A DNA stretch of 64,000 nucleotides from an uncultured Clostridia bacterium (GCA_944390285.1 CALXPN010000001.1:1-64000); one strand, 5' to 3'; shown: positions 44,592 to 55,701, counted from the stretch's first letter. Notes: a model not told the origin generated them from the letters alone. Made by a program: numbers and translations.

Positions 44592-45686
44592 TTATACATT
44601 AAATTTAAAAAGTACTATATCTCCATCCTGCATTATGTATTCTTTACCTTCTGAACGAACAAGTCCACTTTCTTTTGCTTGTACCATAGAACCAGAAGAT
44701 TTCATAAAATCATCAAAAGATATTACTTCTGCTTTTATAAATCCTCTTTCTATATCTGAATGTATTTTTCCAGCAGCCTGTGGAGCTTTTGTCCCTTTTT
44801 TTATTGTCCATGCTCTAACTTCTGGCTCACCTGCAGTTAAAAAAGAAATAAGTCCCAATAATCTATAACTTGCTTTTATAAGTTTATCTAAACCTGATTC
44901 TTTCAATCCTAATGCTTCTAACATTTCAGATTTTTCATCTTTTTCTAAAGAACTTAATTCTTCTTCAATTTTTACACAAAGAGGAATAACTTCTGCTTTT
45001 TCTGATTCTGCATATTTTTTTACTTCATCTACATAACTATTTTCTTCTAAATTATCTAAATCATTTTCAGAAATATTTGCTACATACAACACTGGCTTTA
45101 TTGTTAATAAAAAACAATCTTTTAAAACTTCTTTTTCTTCATCTGTGTATTCAATAGTTCTTGCACATTTTCCTGAATCTAATATTTGTTTCACTTTTTC
45201 CAATGTATCTATTTCAAATTGATATTTTTTATCAGCTTTTAACATTTTTTTTGCTCTATCAATTCTTTTTTCTATTGTTTCCAAATCTGCAAAAATTAAT
45301 TCAAGATTTATTGTTTCTATATCACGTATAGGATTTACATTTCCATCAACATGAACAATGTTTGAATTTTCAAAACATCTTACAACTTGAACTATACTAT
45401 CTACTTCTCGAATATGTGATAAAAACTTATTTCCTAATCCTTCACCTTTACTTGCTCCTTTTACTAAACCTGCAATATCCACAAATTCTACTATAGCATT
45501 TGTTACTTTTTGAGGATTATAAATTTTAGCGAGTTTTTCAACCCTTTCATCAGGAACTGCAACAACACCAACATTTGGTTCTATCGTACAAAAAGGATAA
45601 TTCGCACATTCAGCACCTGCTTTTGTAATACTATTAAATAATGTGCTTTTTCCAACATTTGGAAGTCCAACTATTCCTATTTTCAT
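44592..45686 (-). CDS. ychF: Ribosome-binding ATPase YchF
   Basis: Obg-family P-loop protein that prefers ATP. G1 GLPNVGKSTLFNSI, switch YPFCTIEPNVGVV, G3 VDIAGLVKGASKGEGLG, and a C-terminal TGS domain (TAGEPEVRAWTIKKGTKA onward). 364 aa, full length. Ends downstream of a tRNA-Thr gene on the same strand. Confidence 0.97.
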   Translation of the reverse strand: MKIGIVGLPNVGKSTLFNSITKAGAECANYPFCTIEPNVGVVAVPDERVEKLAKIYNPQKVTNAIVEFVDIAGLVKGASKGEGLGNKFLSHIREVDSIVQVVRCFENSNIVHVDGNVNPIRDIETINLELIFADLETIEKRIDRAKKMLKADKKYQFEIDTLEKVKQILDSGKCARTIEYTDEEKEVLKDCFLLTIKPVLYVANISENDLDNLEENSYVDEVKKYAESEKAEVIPLCVKIEEELSSLEKDEKSEMLEALGLKESGLDKLIKASYRLLGLISFLTAGEPEVRAWTIKKGTKAPQAAGKIHSDIERGFIKAEVISFDDFMKSSGSMVQAKESGLVRSEGKEYIMQDGDIVLFKFNV

Positions 45687-45770
45687 TTAAATTTCATTCC
45701 CTTCTTTTATTAAAAGAAATAATAAAACTTCTAATAGTTTTATTATTAAACAATTTTATTTTAAATAATT

Positions 45771-45846
<76 letters not shown>

Positions 45847-45880
45847 ATTTTAAAACTATAAAATATTTAAATTTTATAGT

Positions 45881-46522
45881 TTAATCTTCATTTCCTAAAT
45901 ATTTTATTGCTTTTTTTCTTATACGCTGTATAGCATTATCTACAGATTTTACTGGTGAATTTAACTTATTTGCTATTGTTATATAACTTTCACCTTGAAT
46001 ATATTTATCCAAAACTTTTTTTTCGAATGAACTCAAATTTTGATCTATTTTATTTTCAATAAATTTTATGTACTCTTTTTTAGTGATTGTATCTAAAGGA
46101 TCTTCCACAAAATTCGTATCTAATATTTCCATTACAGTAGTATCAGTATTTTCATCATATGCAGATACATTCAGTGAAAACGATGAATTAAGTGGTATAT
46201 GTTTTTGTCTGTTTGAAGTCTTTATTGCTGTTATTAATTGTCTTTCTATACATAAATTAGCAAAAGTCTTAAATGAATTATTTTTCTCTAAATCAAATGA
46301 TTGTATAGCTTTAAATAAACCAATCATACCTTCTTGTAACATATCATCACTTTCTGCACCTATTAAAAAAAATCTATTCGCTTTCATACTAACTAAATTT
46401 CTATATTTTTCTAACAAATAATTTTGTGCTTCAGAATCTCCCAATCTTATTTTTTCAATAAGTTTTTCATCAGAAACTTCTGCATATTTATTGTTAGAAT
46501 TATATAAATTAATATTAGACAT
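45881..46522 (-). CDS. sigH: RNA polymerase sporulation sigma factor SigH
   Basis: 213 aa sigma-70 factor of the SigH/Spo0H branch: region 2 shows RFFLIGAESDDMLQEGMIGL and the very typical TAIKTSNRQKHIPLNSSFSL; region 4 has GESYITIANKLNSPVKSVDN. In Firmicutes SigH starts sporulation and related programmes; together with spoVM this suggests the organism sporulates. Confidence 0.93.
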   Translation of the reverse strand: MSNINLYNSNNKYAEVSDEKLIEKIRLGDSEAQNYLLEKYRNLVSMKANRFFLIGAESDDMLQEGMIGLFKAIQSFDLEKNNSFKTFANLCIERQLITAIKTSNRQKHIPLNSSFSLNVSAYDENTDTTVMEILDTNFVEDPLDTITKKEYIKFIENKIDQNLSSFEKKVLDKYIQGESYITIANKLNSPVKSVDNAIQRIRKKAIKYLGNED

Positions 46523-46598
46523 TTCCTATTTTGTACCTCCATGCAAGTTATATTTGCATTATATTCTCTACTCCCTGTATTGTCAAGTAAAATAGACG

Positions 46599-46629
46599 AA
46601 AAAAGACAGATTTTTCATCTGTCTTTTTT
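46599..46629. terminator. Terminator after rny
   Basis: AAAAAAGACAGA (46599-46610) pairs with TCTGTCTTTTTT (46618-46629), directly after the rny stop on minus. Confidence 0.88.
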
Positions 46630-46630
46630 T

Positions 46631-48175
46631 TTATTTAGCATAATCAATTACTCTAGATTCTCTTATTACATTTACCTTGATTTGACCAGGATATTCCATT
46701 TCATTTTCTACTTTTTTAGCAACCTCTCTTGCCATTACTACCATTTCACTATCTGAAACTTTATCAGGTTTAACAATAAGTCTTATTTCTCTACCAGCTT
46801 GAATAGCAAAAGATTTTTCTACACCTTCAAAAGAATCTGCTATTTCTTCTAATTTTTCTAATCTTTTAATATATGATTCTAATGTTTCTCTTCTCGCACC
46901 AGGTCTTGAAGCTGAAATTGCATCTGCTGCTTGAACTAAAACAGCTTCTAATGTAAGTGGTTCTACATCACCATGATGTGCCTCTACTGCATTTATTACT
47001 GTCTCATTTTCTTTAAATTTTCTTAAAACTTCTACACCTAATTCAACATGAGTTCCTTCCATATCATGATCTAAAGATTTTCCTATGTCATGTAATAATC
47101 CTGCTCTTCTTGCAATCTTTGAATTTACTCCTAATTCTTCTGCCATTATTCTTGCCAAATTAGAAACTTCTATTGAATGATTCAATACATTTTGACCATA
47201 GCTTGTTCTATATTTTAATTTTCCAATTAACTTTATAATCTCTGGATGAAGATTGTTTACACCAGTCTCTAAAGCAGCTCTTTCTCCTTCTTCTTTAATA
47301 GTTGTTGCAACTTCTTCTTTTGCCTTTTCAACCATTTCTTCTATTTTTGCAGGATGTATTCTTCCATCTTCAATAAGTTTTTCTATTGCTATTCTAGCAA
47401 CTTCTCTTCTTAATGGATCAAATCCAGAAATAATAACAGCCTCTGGTGTATCATCTATTATTAAGTCTATCCCAGTAAGAGTTTCTAATGCTTTTATGTT
47501 TCTTCCTTCTCTTCCTATTATTCTACCTTTCATTTCATCATTTGGAAGTGAAACAACAGATACTGTTGTTTCTGAGGTATGATCTGCAGCACATTTTTGA
47601 ATTGCAAAACTTATAATTTCTCTTGCATTTTTTACAGCTTCGTCTTTAGCTTTTGCTTCTAAATCACGAATCATCACTGCCTTTTCTTGAGTAATTTCTT
47701 TATCTAAGATACTTAATAATTGTTGTTTAGCTTGTTCTTCTGTTAGTCCTGAAATTCTTTGCAATTCTTCCATTTCTTTTTGTTTAAGCATTTCTAATTC
47801 TTGTTTTGTTTGTTCATTTTCTGCATGTTTTCTTTCTAATTCTTTTTCTTTTCCTTCACATGCTGTTACTCTTTTTTCTAAGTTTTCTTCTTTTTGTATT
47901 AATCTTCTTTCTTGAGTTTGGATGTCACCTCTTCTTTCTTTAATCTCTTGTTCTAAATCATTTCTTATTTGAAGTACTTCCTCTTTTGCTTTAATTAATT
48001 CCTCTTTCTTTAAATTTTCAGCCTCTATTTTAACGTTATCAATTAATCTTTTAGCTTCACTTTCTGCACTTTGAATTTTAGACTCTGCAACTTTTTTTCT
48101 AATAATACTTCCTAATGGTATAAAAATTACAGCTGAGATTAGAAGAGTGGCAACGATAATTAAAATTGTTTGCAT
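46631..48175 (-). CDS. rny: Ribonuclease Y
   Basis: Membrane-bound endoribonuclease that starts mRNA decay in Firmicutes. N-terminal membrane helix (residues 3-24), long coiled coil (about 30-190), KH domain ([20 protein letters not shown]) and HD domain ([15 protein letters not shown]). 514 aa, standard length. Confidence 0.97.
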   Translation of the reverse strand: MQTILIIVATLLISAVIFIPLGSIIRKKVAESKIQSAESEAKRLIDNVKIEAENLKKEELIKAKEEVLQIRNDLEQEIKERRGDIQTQERRLIQKEENLEKRVTACEGKEKELERKHAENEQTKQELEMLKQKEMEELQRISGLTEEQAKQQLLSILDKEITQEKAVMIRDLEAKAKDEAVKNAREIISFAIQKCAADHTSETTVSVVSLPNDEMKGRIIGREGRNIKALETLTGIDLIIDDTPEAVIISGFDPLRREVARIAIEKLIEDGRIHPAKIEEMVEKAKEEVATTIKEEGERAALETGVNNLHPEIIKLIGKLKYRTSYGQNVLNHSIEVSNLARIMAEELGVNSKIARRAGLLHDIGKSLDHDMEGTHVELGVEVLRKFKENETVINAVEAHHGDVEPLTLEAVLVQAADAISASRPGARRETLESYIKRLEKLEEIADSFEGVEKSFAIQAGREIRLIVKPDKVSDSEMVVMAREVAKKVENEMEYPGQIKVNVIRESRVIDYAK

Positions 48176-48350
48176 AATTACATTTACCTCTTTTCTATTA
48201 AATTTTCAATGTACAACAAAATTATTTTATAAATTTAATTATCATTTAATTTATATAATTTATATTGTATTTTTTCCTACATTATTATTTTATATGTATT
48301 ATAGCAAACTGTCAAGTTTTTTTGATTAAAATTATGTAAATATAAAAAAG

Positions 48351-49286
48351 CTAAAACATCAATTCTATAGCTTCTTTATAAATTCTCTTAGCTATTTCAT
48401 AGCCATTTGGTACTAAATCTATAAATTTATTCATACAAACATTTCCATTTATTTCCATAACTTGTATTTTTTTGTCAGATGTTAGTGAAACATCTACACT
48501 CGCAAAATTAATATTTACCGCTTTAGCAGAAAGTAATGCAATATTTTTTATTTTTTCAATATTTTCTTCGTTATCACTTACAAGAATTACTTCTGCTCCA
48601 CTACTCAAGTTATGTTTCCAAGATATAGTTATTTCTTCGCTTTTTTTAGGTATTTTTTCTAGCTCTAATTCCAAAAATAAGGATGGTTTTATATTGTTTT
48701 TTATAAATTTATCATATATTAATTCTTTTATTGTATGAACTCCATCACCCGTTATATAAGGCTTTTTTTTCTTATATACATAAGAAACTTTTCCATTTAA
48801 ACATATTACTCTGTACTCAAAATCTATATCTATATATGGACATGCACTTAATGTATCATTATTTTCTTCAAAAAGCTTTTTTACTATATTACGAACCTGA
48901 TTTTCGTTTGAACATAAGTATACATCTTTTCCTTTATATGAATCATTTGCTTTAACAACTATTTTTTTGTTTGCTCTTAAAATTTTTAAAGCTTCTTCTA
49001 TAAATTCATCATTATAATATAAACTTCTTGTTTTAGAATTGAAAATCATTTTATGTGGGATTGTAGGAATACCATTAGTATGTAAAACTTCATATGTAGC
49101 AAATTTATCTGAAACTATTTTATAGCTTGATGCAGAATTTATATCAAATTGATAACCTATTATATGTCTAATTTTATTATTTTTTGATAGTTCTCTTATC
49201 CAACCATATGAAAGTAAAGTTTGTTTTATTTCTTTTTCTCTACAAATATCATCAATTATTTTATAAAAAATTTTTTCTTCTTTCAT
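48351..49286 (-). CDS. ATP-grasp ligase, RimK/GshF/CphA-like
   Basis: 311 aa. ATP-grasp features: KIVVKANDSYKGKDVYL in place of the glycine-rich loop, DIDFEYRVICLNGKVSYV, GDGVHTIKELI and the metal-binding VMEINGNVCMNKF. The G-D-G-x-H-T-I stretch is typical of the ATP-grasp half of glutathione synthetase GshF and cyanophycin synthetase. It likely forms an amide bond between an amino acid or peptide and another acceptor; the substrate is unknown. No amino-acid partner genes adjoin. Confidence 0.8.
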   Translation of the reverse strand: MKEEKIFYKIIDDICREKEIKQTLLSYGWIRELSKNNKIRHIIGYQFDINSASSYKIVSDKFATYEVLHTNGIPTIPHKMIFNSKTRSLYYNDEFIEEALKILRANKKIVVKANDSYKGKDVYLCSNENQVRNIVKKLFEENNDTLSACPYIDIDFEYRVICLNGKVSYVYKKKKPYITGDGVHTIKELIYDKFIKNNIKPSLFLELELEKIPKKSEEITISWKHNLSSGAEVILVSDNEENIEKIKNIALLSAKAVNINFASVDVSLTSDKKIQVMEINGNVCMNKFIDLVPNGYEIAKRIYKEAIELMF

Positions 49287-49318
49287 TTAATTTCCTACCT
49301 TAAAATTAATGTCATATA

Positions 49319-49360
49319 AAAAGCGAACTATAAACTTATTCTAAGTTAATGTTCGCTTTT
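49319..49360. terminator. Terminator after the debranching enzyme gene
   Basis: AAAAGCGAAC (49319-49328) and GTTCGCTTTT (49351-49360) pair, with an inner AACTTA/TAAGTT stem. Confidence 0.85.
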
Positions 49361-49373
49361 GTATATAAATATA

Positions 49374-51410
49374 TTATTTCATTTTACTAATAATTTTTAG
49401 TATCTCAGAAACACTCCATGCCTGTGAAAAAGTTCCACCTGGTTTAAAAGGTGCTTGTGAATCATAAACTTCTGAAATTGAACCTATTCCTTCTGGATTA
49501 TTAATTTCTGTTTTAAAAGTTGTAAATACACTCTTTATGAATTTTTCATATTCTATTATTAATTTTTCTTTTTCCAATCTATCTTTTTCATCATCAATTA
49601 TATTTTTAAAACTATCTGCATATAATCCTATAAGCCAAACCCAAACTATTCCTTGATGATATGCTGTATCTCGTTTATAAACATCACCCTCATATCGAGG
49701 AATATATCCTTTTTCTCCTTTTGCAAGTGTTCTCAAACCATATTTTGTTAATAATTTTGTTTTCACTGTTTTAAAAATAGTTTTTCCAATTTCTGAGGCT
49801 GGCTTTATTATAGGATAAGTTGTAGAAATACTAAATAATTGATTTGGTCTTATTTTATCGTCACCTAAAACATCATATAATGACTTCTTTTTTTTATTAT
49901 AAAATTTCTCTTGAAAAGATTTTTTTGTTTTTGATGACATTTTTTTACAAAAATCTGCTTGTTTTTTATCTTCAAATTTAATTGCCAAATTTTCTAAAGT
50001 TCTTAATGCATTATACCATAGAGCATTTATCTCTACAACCTTGCCATTTCTAGGAGTTACTGCGTAATTTCCTATTTTTACATCCATCCAAGTATTCTGA
50101 GTTTCTGGTGTTCCTGATGATATTAATCCATCATCATTTAAATGAATATTGTTATTATCTAAATCTATTCCTTTTACATAATTTTCTATTATATCTTTTA
50201 ATTTATCATATAAATTATTTCTTACAAATTCATAATCTTTTGTATATTGTAAAAATTTATTTATTTGCTCAAAAAGTAATAATGAGGCATCTGCACTATT
50301 ATATAATGGTCTATTATCAAAACCTGAATACCCATTTGGAACTAAACCAAATTTTACATCTCTAGTAAATGTTAACAATACTTCTCTTGCTAAATCATAT
50401 CTTTTAGTTAGTAGCAATAAACCTTCGTAAGATATCATAGCATCTCTTCCCCAATCCAAAAACCATGGAAAACCAGCCATAAGTGAATGAGTACCAAATG
50501 TTGGTCTGTTCAAAACAAAAGTATCAGATGCTATAATCAATTCCTTCATTAAATTATTATAATCTTTTTCTTGTTTTGTTAATTTAGTTTTATTTTTTAA
50601 TAATTCAGTATTTTCTATTATATTTTGTACTCTATCTATTTCTTCTTTAAAAACTTTATTACTATCTATTTGCTCTGTATTATCTTCTAATGATGCTACA
50701 AAAGTTATTTCTTTTAATTCTCTTGGTTTTAATTCTATTTCATATCTTCCTGGAACAATCAAATTTTCTTCTGCAAAAAATCCTCTTTCTTCCTCTTTTA
50801 AATAAAACATATTTTTAAAAATATCATTATTATGTTCTATATAAATTCCGTCTGTTGTAAATAAATATATAGGAGTACTTGCATTTCCATCTATTTCTAC
50901 TCTTACTTTATTTTTTGTACATTCTTGTTTTAAAGTAAAATTATGATCTGTATTCATTTTATGAAAGTCTCTAAAATTAAGTATAGGAGCTAATTTGAAT
51001 ATTGATTTGTTTTTTCCATTTTTTATTTTATACTGTAGAACAACTGTATTTCTTCCATATATCATTGAAATTGTTTTTACTATTTTTACATCTTGAATTT
51101 TGTATGTAAATACTGGTAAAATTTCTTTTTCAAAACTCTCTAAATTTTTATATCCATCTGAAATAAAATTTTTACATAAATTTGTATATAAATTATATGT
51201 ATTTCCATTTATTTCAATACTTTCATCAACTTTAGAAACTAATACATGTCTTTGTGCTGGTGGTACAAGTGGTGCTACAAGTAAACCATGATATCTTCTT
51301 GTATTTGCTCCAATTATAGTTGTAGAACAAAAGCCTCCTGTTCCATTTGCTAATATCCATTCTCTATTTAGAGCTTCTTTTAAATCAATTTGTTTTTTTG
51401 TAATTTTCAT
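49374..51410 (-). CDS. Glycogen debranching enzyme (amylo-alpha-1,6-glucosidase)
   Basis: 678 aa. N-terminal domain with EWILANGTGGFCSTTIIGAN and RRYHGLLVAP, then a GH133-like catalytic (alpha/alpha)6 domain with AGFPWFLDWGRDAMISYEGL, NTWMDVKIGNYAVTPRNGK and AYHQGIVWVWLIG. Hydrolyses alpha-1,6 branch points in glycogen-like glucans in the cytoplasm. No glycogen synthesis gene is in the window. It starts 19 bp after yvcK. Confidence 0.92.
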   Translation of the reverse strand: MKITKKQIDLKEALNREWILANGTGGFCSTTIIGANTRRYHGLLVAPLVPPAQRHVLVSKVDESIEINGNTYNLYTNLCKNFISDGYKNLESFEKEILPVFTYKIQDVKIVKTISMIYGRNTVVLQYKIKNGKNKSIFKLAPILNFRDFHKMNTDHNFTLKQECTKNKVRVEIDGNASTPIYLFTTDGIYIEHNNDIFKNMFYLKEEERGFFAEENLIVPGRYEIELKPRELKEITFVASLEDNTEQIDSNKVFKEEIDRVQNIIENTELLKNKTKLTKQEKDYNNLMKELIIASDTFVLNRPTFGTHSLMAGFPWFLDWGRDAMISYEGLLLLTKRYDLAREVLLTFTRDVKFGLVPNGYSGFDNRPLYNSADASLLLFEQINKFLQYTKDYEFVRNNLYDKLKDIIENYVKGIDLDNNNIHLNDDGLISSGTPETQNTWMDVKIGNYAVTPRNGKVVEINALWYNALRTLENLAIKFEDKKQADFCKKMSSKTKKSFQEKFYNKKKKSLYDVLGDDKIRPNQLFSISTTYPIIKPASEIGKTIFKTVKTKLLTKYGLRTLAKGEKGYIPRYEGDVYKRDTAYHQGIVWVWLIGLYADSFKNIIDDEKDRLEKEKLIIEYEKFIKSVFTTFKTEINNPEGIGSISEVYDSQAPFKPGGTFSQAWSVSEILKIISKMK

Positions 51411-51429
51411 TTGTATCTTACCTCTTTAA

Positions 51430-53043
51430 TTATTTCTTTTTTCCTGTTCTTCTTATTGGTTCTCTTCTTGGGGTTTCTTCATATTCTGATTCTGCAGAAC
51501 TTTTTTTCATTTTTTCTATTTTTTCTATTTGTTTTGCAATCTTTTTATTTTCTTGAATTTTCGCATCTGTATTTTGGATAGAATGTACTCTATCTTCATA
51601 TTTTTCTTTAAATTTACTTTTTTTATTAGGATTTTCCTTTTTCATAAATCCTAATTTATTATTTTTTACTTTAACTAATCCTTTTTCTTGCCTTTGTTGA
51701 ATTTTCTTTTGCTCCTTTAATACTGATTTTAATAAAAGATACTCTGTATCATTTTGCATATCATGGAATTTTAAATCATTACATACCATTTCTATTATTG
51801 TTGATGCAATAATATCCGGATTATGCATAATTTTACCATCTTTTACACAAGACATATTTCTTTGAATAACTTTAATATTATGTCCATTTAATTTTTTGCT
51901 ATCTATTTCTACTACATCTGAACCCTCTTTATTATATTTTCTAATATATTCAGGTATTACCTCTCCTGTATCTGCTAAACAATAGTCTATTATTCCTGTT
52001 CCTATATGCTCTTGTATTACTTTTAAATGTTCAGATAATGTATATTCATCTGTTTGTCCTGGTTCTGTCATTATATTAGATATATAATATTTTGTTGCCT
52101 TACTATCTTTTATTGCTTTTGCTACATTTCTTATCAATAAATTAGGTAATACATTTGTATATAAACTTCCTGGTCCTATTATTATTATGTCTGCTTCTTC
52201 AATTGCATCTATAATTCCAGGAGCTGGTCTACAATTGGTTGGAGAAACATAAATTCTATTTATTTTTGAATGTCTTGTTGCAACAGCTTCTGGGATTTTA
52301 TCTTTTTGTCTAATTGTTGTTCCGTCAGCAAGTTCTGCACAAATAGTAATTTCATCTAATGTAACTGGTATTACTTTTCCAGTTATATTTAGTACTTCTG
52401 TACTTTTCAAAATGGCTTCTGAAATATTACTATATATTTCATTCATTGCTGTTAAGAAAATATCACCAAAATTTAATCCTCTTAGTCTTTCATTTCTAAA
52501 ATTCATATTCATCAAGTTTCTCATAATATCTTCTTTATCAGACATTGCAATAATTGCATCCTTTATATCTTTTAAAGGTAATGTATCTAATGCACGTCTT
52601 GAATCTGTTGAAGCTTTTCCATAATCAGACATTGTCACAATAGCAGTTATATTATTTGTATATTTTTTAAAACCTGTTATTACATTGTTTAATCCTTTTC
52701 CACCACCAATTATAACAACTTTTGGACCTTCTTCATAAACTTTTCTATTAAAAATCAATGATTTCATATTAGCTTTTGCTTTTTTGCCTGTTTCTGATGA
52801 AGTATTATTAGCTTCAATTATTAACTCTAAGCTTCTTTTTTGTATGAAAACTATACCTGTAATTATTGCAATAAAACCAATTACAAAAATAGTTATTGTT
52901 TTTCCTAATTCAAAAAAAGTTATTTCTTCTGATACCAATATTTTAGCTATTCCATAACATGTAAGTACAATTCCTATTATTATTAAAAAGATCCATCTTT
53001 TTACTTTTGTACTTGCCTTAAACCATTCTAAAAAAGATTTCAT
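51430..53043 (-). CDS. yvcK: YvcK-family gluconeogenesis/cell-shape factor
   Basis: 537 aa, longer than the ~320-aa classic YvcK. The extra N-terminus has two membrane helices (about residues 17-33 and 42-66), and the C-terminal ~100 residues are a basic tail. The core has VVIIGGGKGLNNVITGFKKY, LRGLNFGDIFLTAMNE and IIIGPGSLYTNVLPNLL, the family's UDP-sugar-binding motifs. In Bacillus it is needed on gluconeogenic carbon and for PBP1 positioning. Lies 2 bp after murB, a common pairing. Confidence 0.9.
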   Translation of the reverse strand: MKSFLEWFKASTKVKRWIFLIIIGIVLTCYGIAKILVSEEITFFELGKTITIFVIGFIAIITGIVFIQKRSLELIIEANNTSSETGKKAKANMKSLIFNRKVYEEGPKVVIIGGGKGLNNVITGFKKYTNNITAIVTMSDYGKASTDSRRALDTLPLKDIKDAIIAMSDKEDIMRNLMNMNFRNERLRGLNFGDIFLTAMNEIYSNISEAILKSTEVLNITGKVIPVTLDEITICAELADGTTIRQKDKIPEAVATRHSKINRIYVSPTNCRPAPGIIDAIEEADIIIIGPGSLYTNVLPNLLIRNVAKAIKDSKATKYYISNIMTEPGQTDEYTLSEHLKVIQEHIGTGIIDYCLADTGEVIPEYIRKYNKEGSDVVEIDSKKLNGHNIKVIQRNMSCVKDGKIMHNPDIIASTIIEMVCNDLKFHDMQNDTEYLLLKSVLKEQKKIQQRQEKGLVKVKNNKLGFMKKENPNKKSKFKEKYEDRVHSIQNTDAKIQENKKIAKQIEKIEKMKKSSAESEYEETPRREPIRRTGKKK

Positions 53044-53045
53044 TT

Positions 53046-53960
53046 TTATTCCTCTCCCAATACTAAAATTTCTAATTCTATATCTTTATTAAATTTCTTT
53101 TTCACTTGTTCTTTCACATATTTTGATAATTCCAATACATCTTTAGCTGTTGCTTTTTCTTTATTAATAATAAAACCTGCATGCTTATTTGAAACTTCAG
53201 CACCTCCTATAGAATAACCTTTTAATCCACAATCATCTATAAGTTTTGCTGTTGGTGTTCCTTCTATTCTTTTAAAGGTACTTCCAGCATTCGGATATTC
53301 TAAAGGTTGTGTTTTTTTCCTTGATTCTGAATATTCTTTTATTTTTTCTTCAATATCTTGTTTTTTTCCTTTTTGCACCCTTAGTGTAGTATCTAAAATA
53401 ATTGCATTAATTGTTGAAAATATGCTGTTTCTATACTCGAATTTATGTTCTTTCAAATTTAAATTTTTAATTTTTTCATTCTCATCTAAATATTTTGTTT
53501 TAATAACAATATCTTTCATTTCTTTTCCATATGCACCAGCATTCATTCTAAGTGCACCACCAATTGTTCCTGGAATTCCTGATAAGAACTCAAGTCCTGT
53601 TAGTTCTTCTTTTAAAGCTATTGCAGATAAAGCAGAAAGTGACATTCCTGCATCTACAGTTATTATTACATCGTCTGTTGTCTTTCTTATTTTAAAATCT
53701 TTAAATCCTAATTTTATAGTAAATCCTCTTATTCCTCCATCTCTCACTAACAAATTAGTTCCATTTCCAACAACTGTAATTGGAATTTTATTTTTTTTTG
53801 CAAATTTTATTAATAATTTAAGTTCATCTACTGTTTCTACAATAATAAAATAATCTGCTGAACCACCTATTTTTAAAGATGTATGTTTAGACATCGGCTC
53901 ATCTTTCAAAATATTATCTTTTTTTACGATTTCTCTTAATTGTTTATCAAAATCTGTCAT
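53046..53960 (-). CDS. murB: UDP-N-acetylenolpyruvoylglucosamine reductase
   Basis: FAD-dependent enzyme of peptidoglycan precursor synthesis. Start at the ATG at 53960 after AGGAAAGCTT. Motifs: SLKIGGSADYFI, VVGNGTNLLVRDGG, SGIPGTIGGALRMNAGAYGKE, the catalytic Ser in NAGSTFKR and the Glu near the end. 304 aa. Followed by yvcK. Confidence 0.96.
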   Translation of the reverse strand: MTDFDKQLREIVKKDNILKDEPMSKHTSLKIGGSADYFIIVETVDELKLLIKFAKKNKIPITVVGNGTNLLVRDGGIRGFTIKLGFKDFKIRKTTDDVIITVDAGMSLSALSAIALKEELTGLEFLSGIPGTIGGALRMNAGAYGKEMKDIVIKTKYLDENEKIKNLNLKEHKFEYRNSIFSTINAIILDTTLRVQKGKKQDIEEKIKEYSESRKKTQPLEYPNAGSTFKRIEGTPTAKLIDDCGLKGYSIGGAEVSNKHAGFIINKEKATAKDVLELSKYVKEQVKKKFNKDIELEILVLGEE

Positions 53961-54091
53961 AAGCTTTCCTTTCGTAAATATAATATTATTTTTATGTATC
54001 ATTTAACACATAGATATACTATCATTTTTTCTATTTTTTTTCAAGTAAAAAACATAATTTAATGCAGTGTTAAAAAATTTTATTAAATAAA

Positions 54092-54122
54092 AAAGATAGA
54101 AAACAAAATGCTTTCTATCTTT
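54092..54122. terminator. Terminator after the glycosyltransferase gene
   Basis: AAAGATAGAAA (54092-54102) pairs with TTTCTATCTTT (54112-54122), 20 bases past the minus-strand stop. Confidence 0.82.
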
Positions 54123-54142
54123 ATATTTTTATATAATATATT

Positions 54143-55387
54143 TTATGCATGTGTTGTTTCTTGTTTTACTTCTTGAATATTTATATCTCTAACATGTTCA
54201 ATTTTTTCCCATTTTGTATTTGGTTTTATTAGACATTTTAAATTAATTATTATCCAAGATCCTAAAAATAATGGATAACCTAAAATTCCTATAAGCATAG
54301 GTCTAATTTTTCTTTTATCTAATGCCATTATTGCTACACCTGTAATAACTGGTAATATAAATGTTGCAATTAGATATCTTGCAAAATTTCCTATTAATTC
54401 TGCAAGTGTCATTTCTGCTCCTAAATATAGTAAACTATTTATAACTAAAAGCAAAAGTGTAATTATCATCATAGGAATACCAAACATATATAGTAATCCA
54501 TCAAAATTCATAAGAGTTTTATGTTCTACAACACCTTTGGCTAAATCTTTTGTATAATTTTTCATACATTGAATATGACCTACTGTCCATCTTGAACGTT
54601 GTGACCAACTTTGATCGAATTTAACTGGTTGCTCATCATATACTATAGCATCTGTAGCCCAACCTAATTTTCTGCCTTTTGCAATATTTATTAAAGAAAA
54701 CTCTATATCCTCTGTTAAAGTTATAGTTTGCCAGCCATTAGGTTTTACCACATCAAATTTTACCATAAAACCTGTTCCATTAATTAAAGGAGACAATCCT
54801 AAATTATATCTTGCCAAATGATAAAATCTGTTCATCATCCAGTAAAATATTGCATATCCTCCTGTAATCCATGAATCTGTCGGATTTTTAATATCTCTAT
54901 ATCCTTGAACTATTTCTTCACCTTGGCAAAGTTTTTTATTCATATTTTTTAAGAAATTTTTATCTACAATATTATCTGCATCAAATACACAAAAAGCATC
55001 ATAATCTGCATCTTCTTCTATTTTTTGTTTCAAAAACCAATTTAATGCATATCCTTTTGTTTTATGTGCTTCATCAAATCTTTTTAAAACTTTTGCTCCA
55101 GCCTCTTTTGCTATTTCAGCTGTAGCATCTGTACAATTATCTGCAATAACGTATATATCATATAATTCTTTTGGATAATCTTGTTTTTTCAAACTTTCTA
55201 TTAAATTTCTTATTACATTTTCTTCGTTATGTGCTGGAATTATTGCCATAAATTTATGATCTTTTTCAATTATTAGTTTTTTATCTTTTAATTTAATTAA
55301 AGAACAAAAACTAACTACAATTTGATATGCCCAATATATAGTTATAAGCCATATCAAAGCTTGTTGTAGAAGATATAAATACTTCAT
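54143..55387 (-). CDS. Family 2 glycosyltransferase, membrane
   Basis: 414 aa. One N-terminal membrane helix, GT-A domain with IPAHNEENVIRNLIESLKKQ, the DxD-type CVFDADNIVDKNFL, TEDIEFSL and the QRSRWTVGH (Q-x-x-R-W) motif, then three or four C-terminal membrane helices. This is the layout of processive polysaccharide synthases (cellulose, poly-GlcNAc, hyaluronan). Product unknown. Monocistronic. Confidence 0.88.
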   Translation of the reverse strand: MKYLYLLQQALIWLITIYWAYQIVVSFCSLIKLKDKKLIIEKDHKFMAIIPAHNEENVIRNLIESLKKQDYPKELYDIYVIADNCTDATAEIAKEAGAKVLKRFDEAHKTKGYALNWFLKQKIEEDADYDAFCVFDADNIVDKNFLKNMNKKLCQGEEIVQGYRDIKNPTDSWITGGYAIFYWMMNRFYHLARYNLGLSPLINGTGFMVKFDVVKPNGWQTITLTEDIEFSLINIAKGRKLGWATDAIVYDEQPVKFDQSWSQRSRWTVGHIQCMKNYTKDLAKGVVEHKTLMNFDGLLYMFGIPMMIITLLLLVINSLLYLGAEMTLAELIGNFARYLIATFILPVITGVAIMALDKRKIRPMLIGILGYPLFLGSWIIINLKCLIKPNTKWEKIEHVRDINIQEVKQETTHA

Positions 55388-55701
55388 TTTTTAACTCCTT
55401 TTCATACGTTTTGTTTATAAAAAGCTAATTGCCCTTTACACTTTTTTTATTATAGCATTTTATGGAAGATTTTTCAAGTTTTTTGTAAAAATTTAATAAT
55501 TTCATAAGAAACTTTAAAATACTATTAAATTTGAGTTTTAATTCACAAATGCTTATTAATATTATATATTTTTTAAAAAATTATATGCTACTTTATTATA
55601 TTTTTTTATTACTATAAATGTTAAGTTTAGTAAAAAAATATACCTAAAATTTCCATATTTGCTAAATTTAGGTATATTTTTTTACATGTCATTTTTTTAC
55701 T
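55388..55701. other. 314-bp AT-rich gap
   Basis: Holds the pnp terminator at its right end and presumably the glycosyltransferase promoter. I see no convincing small gene or RNA in it. Confidence 0.5.
55632..55683. terminator. Terminator after pnp
   Basis: A 17-bp stem (55632-55648 with 55667-55683) with A and T tracts at its base, 18 bases past the pnp stop. Confidence 0.85.
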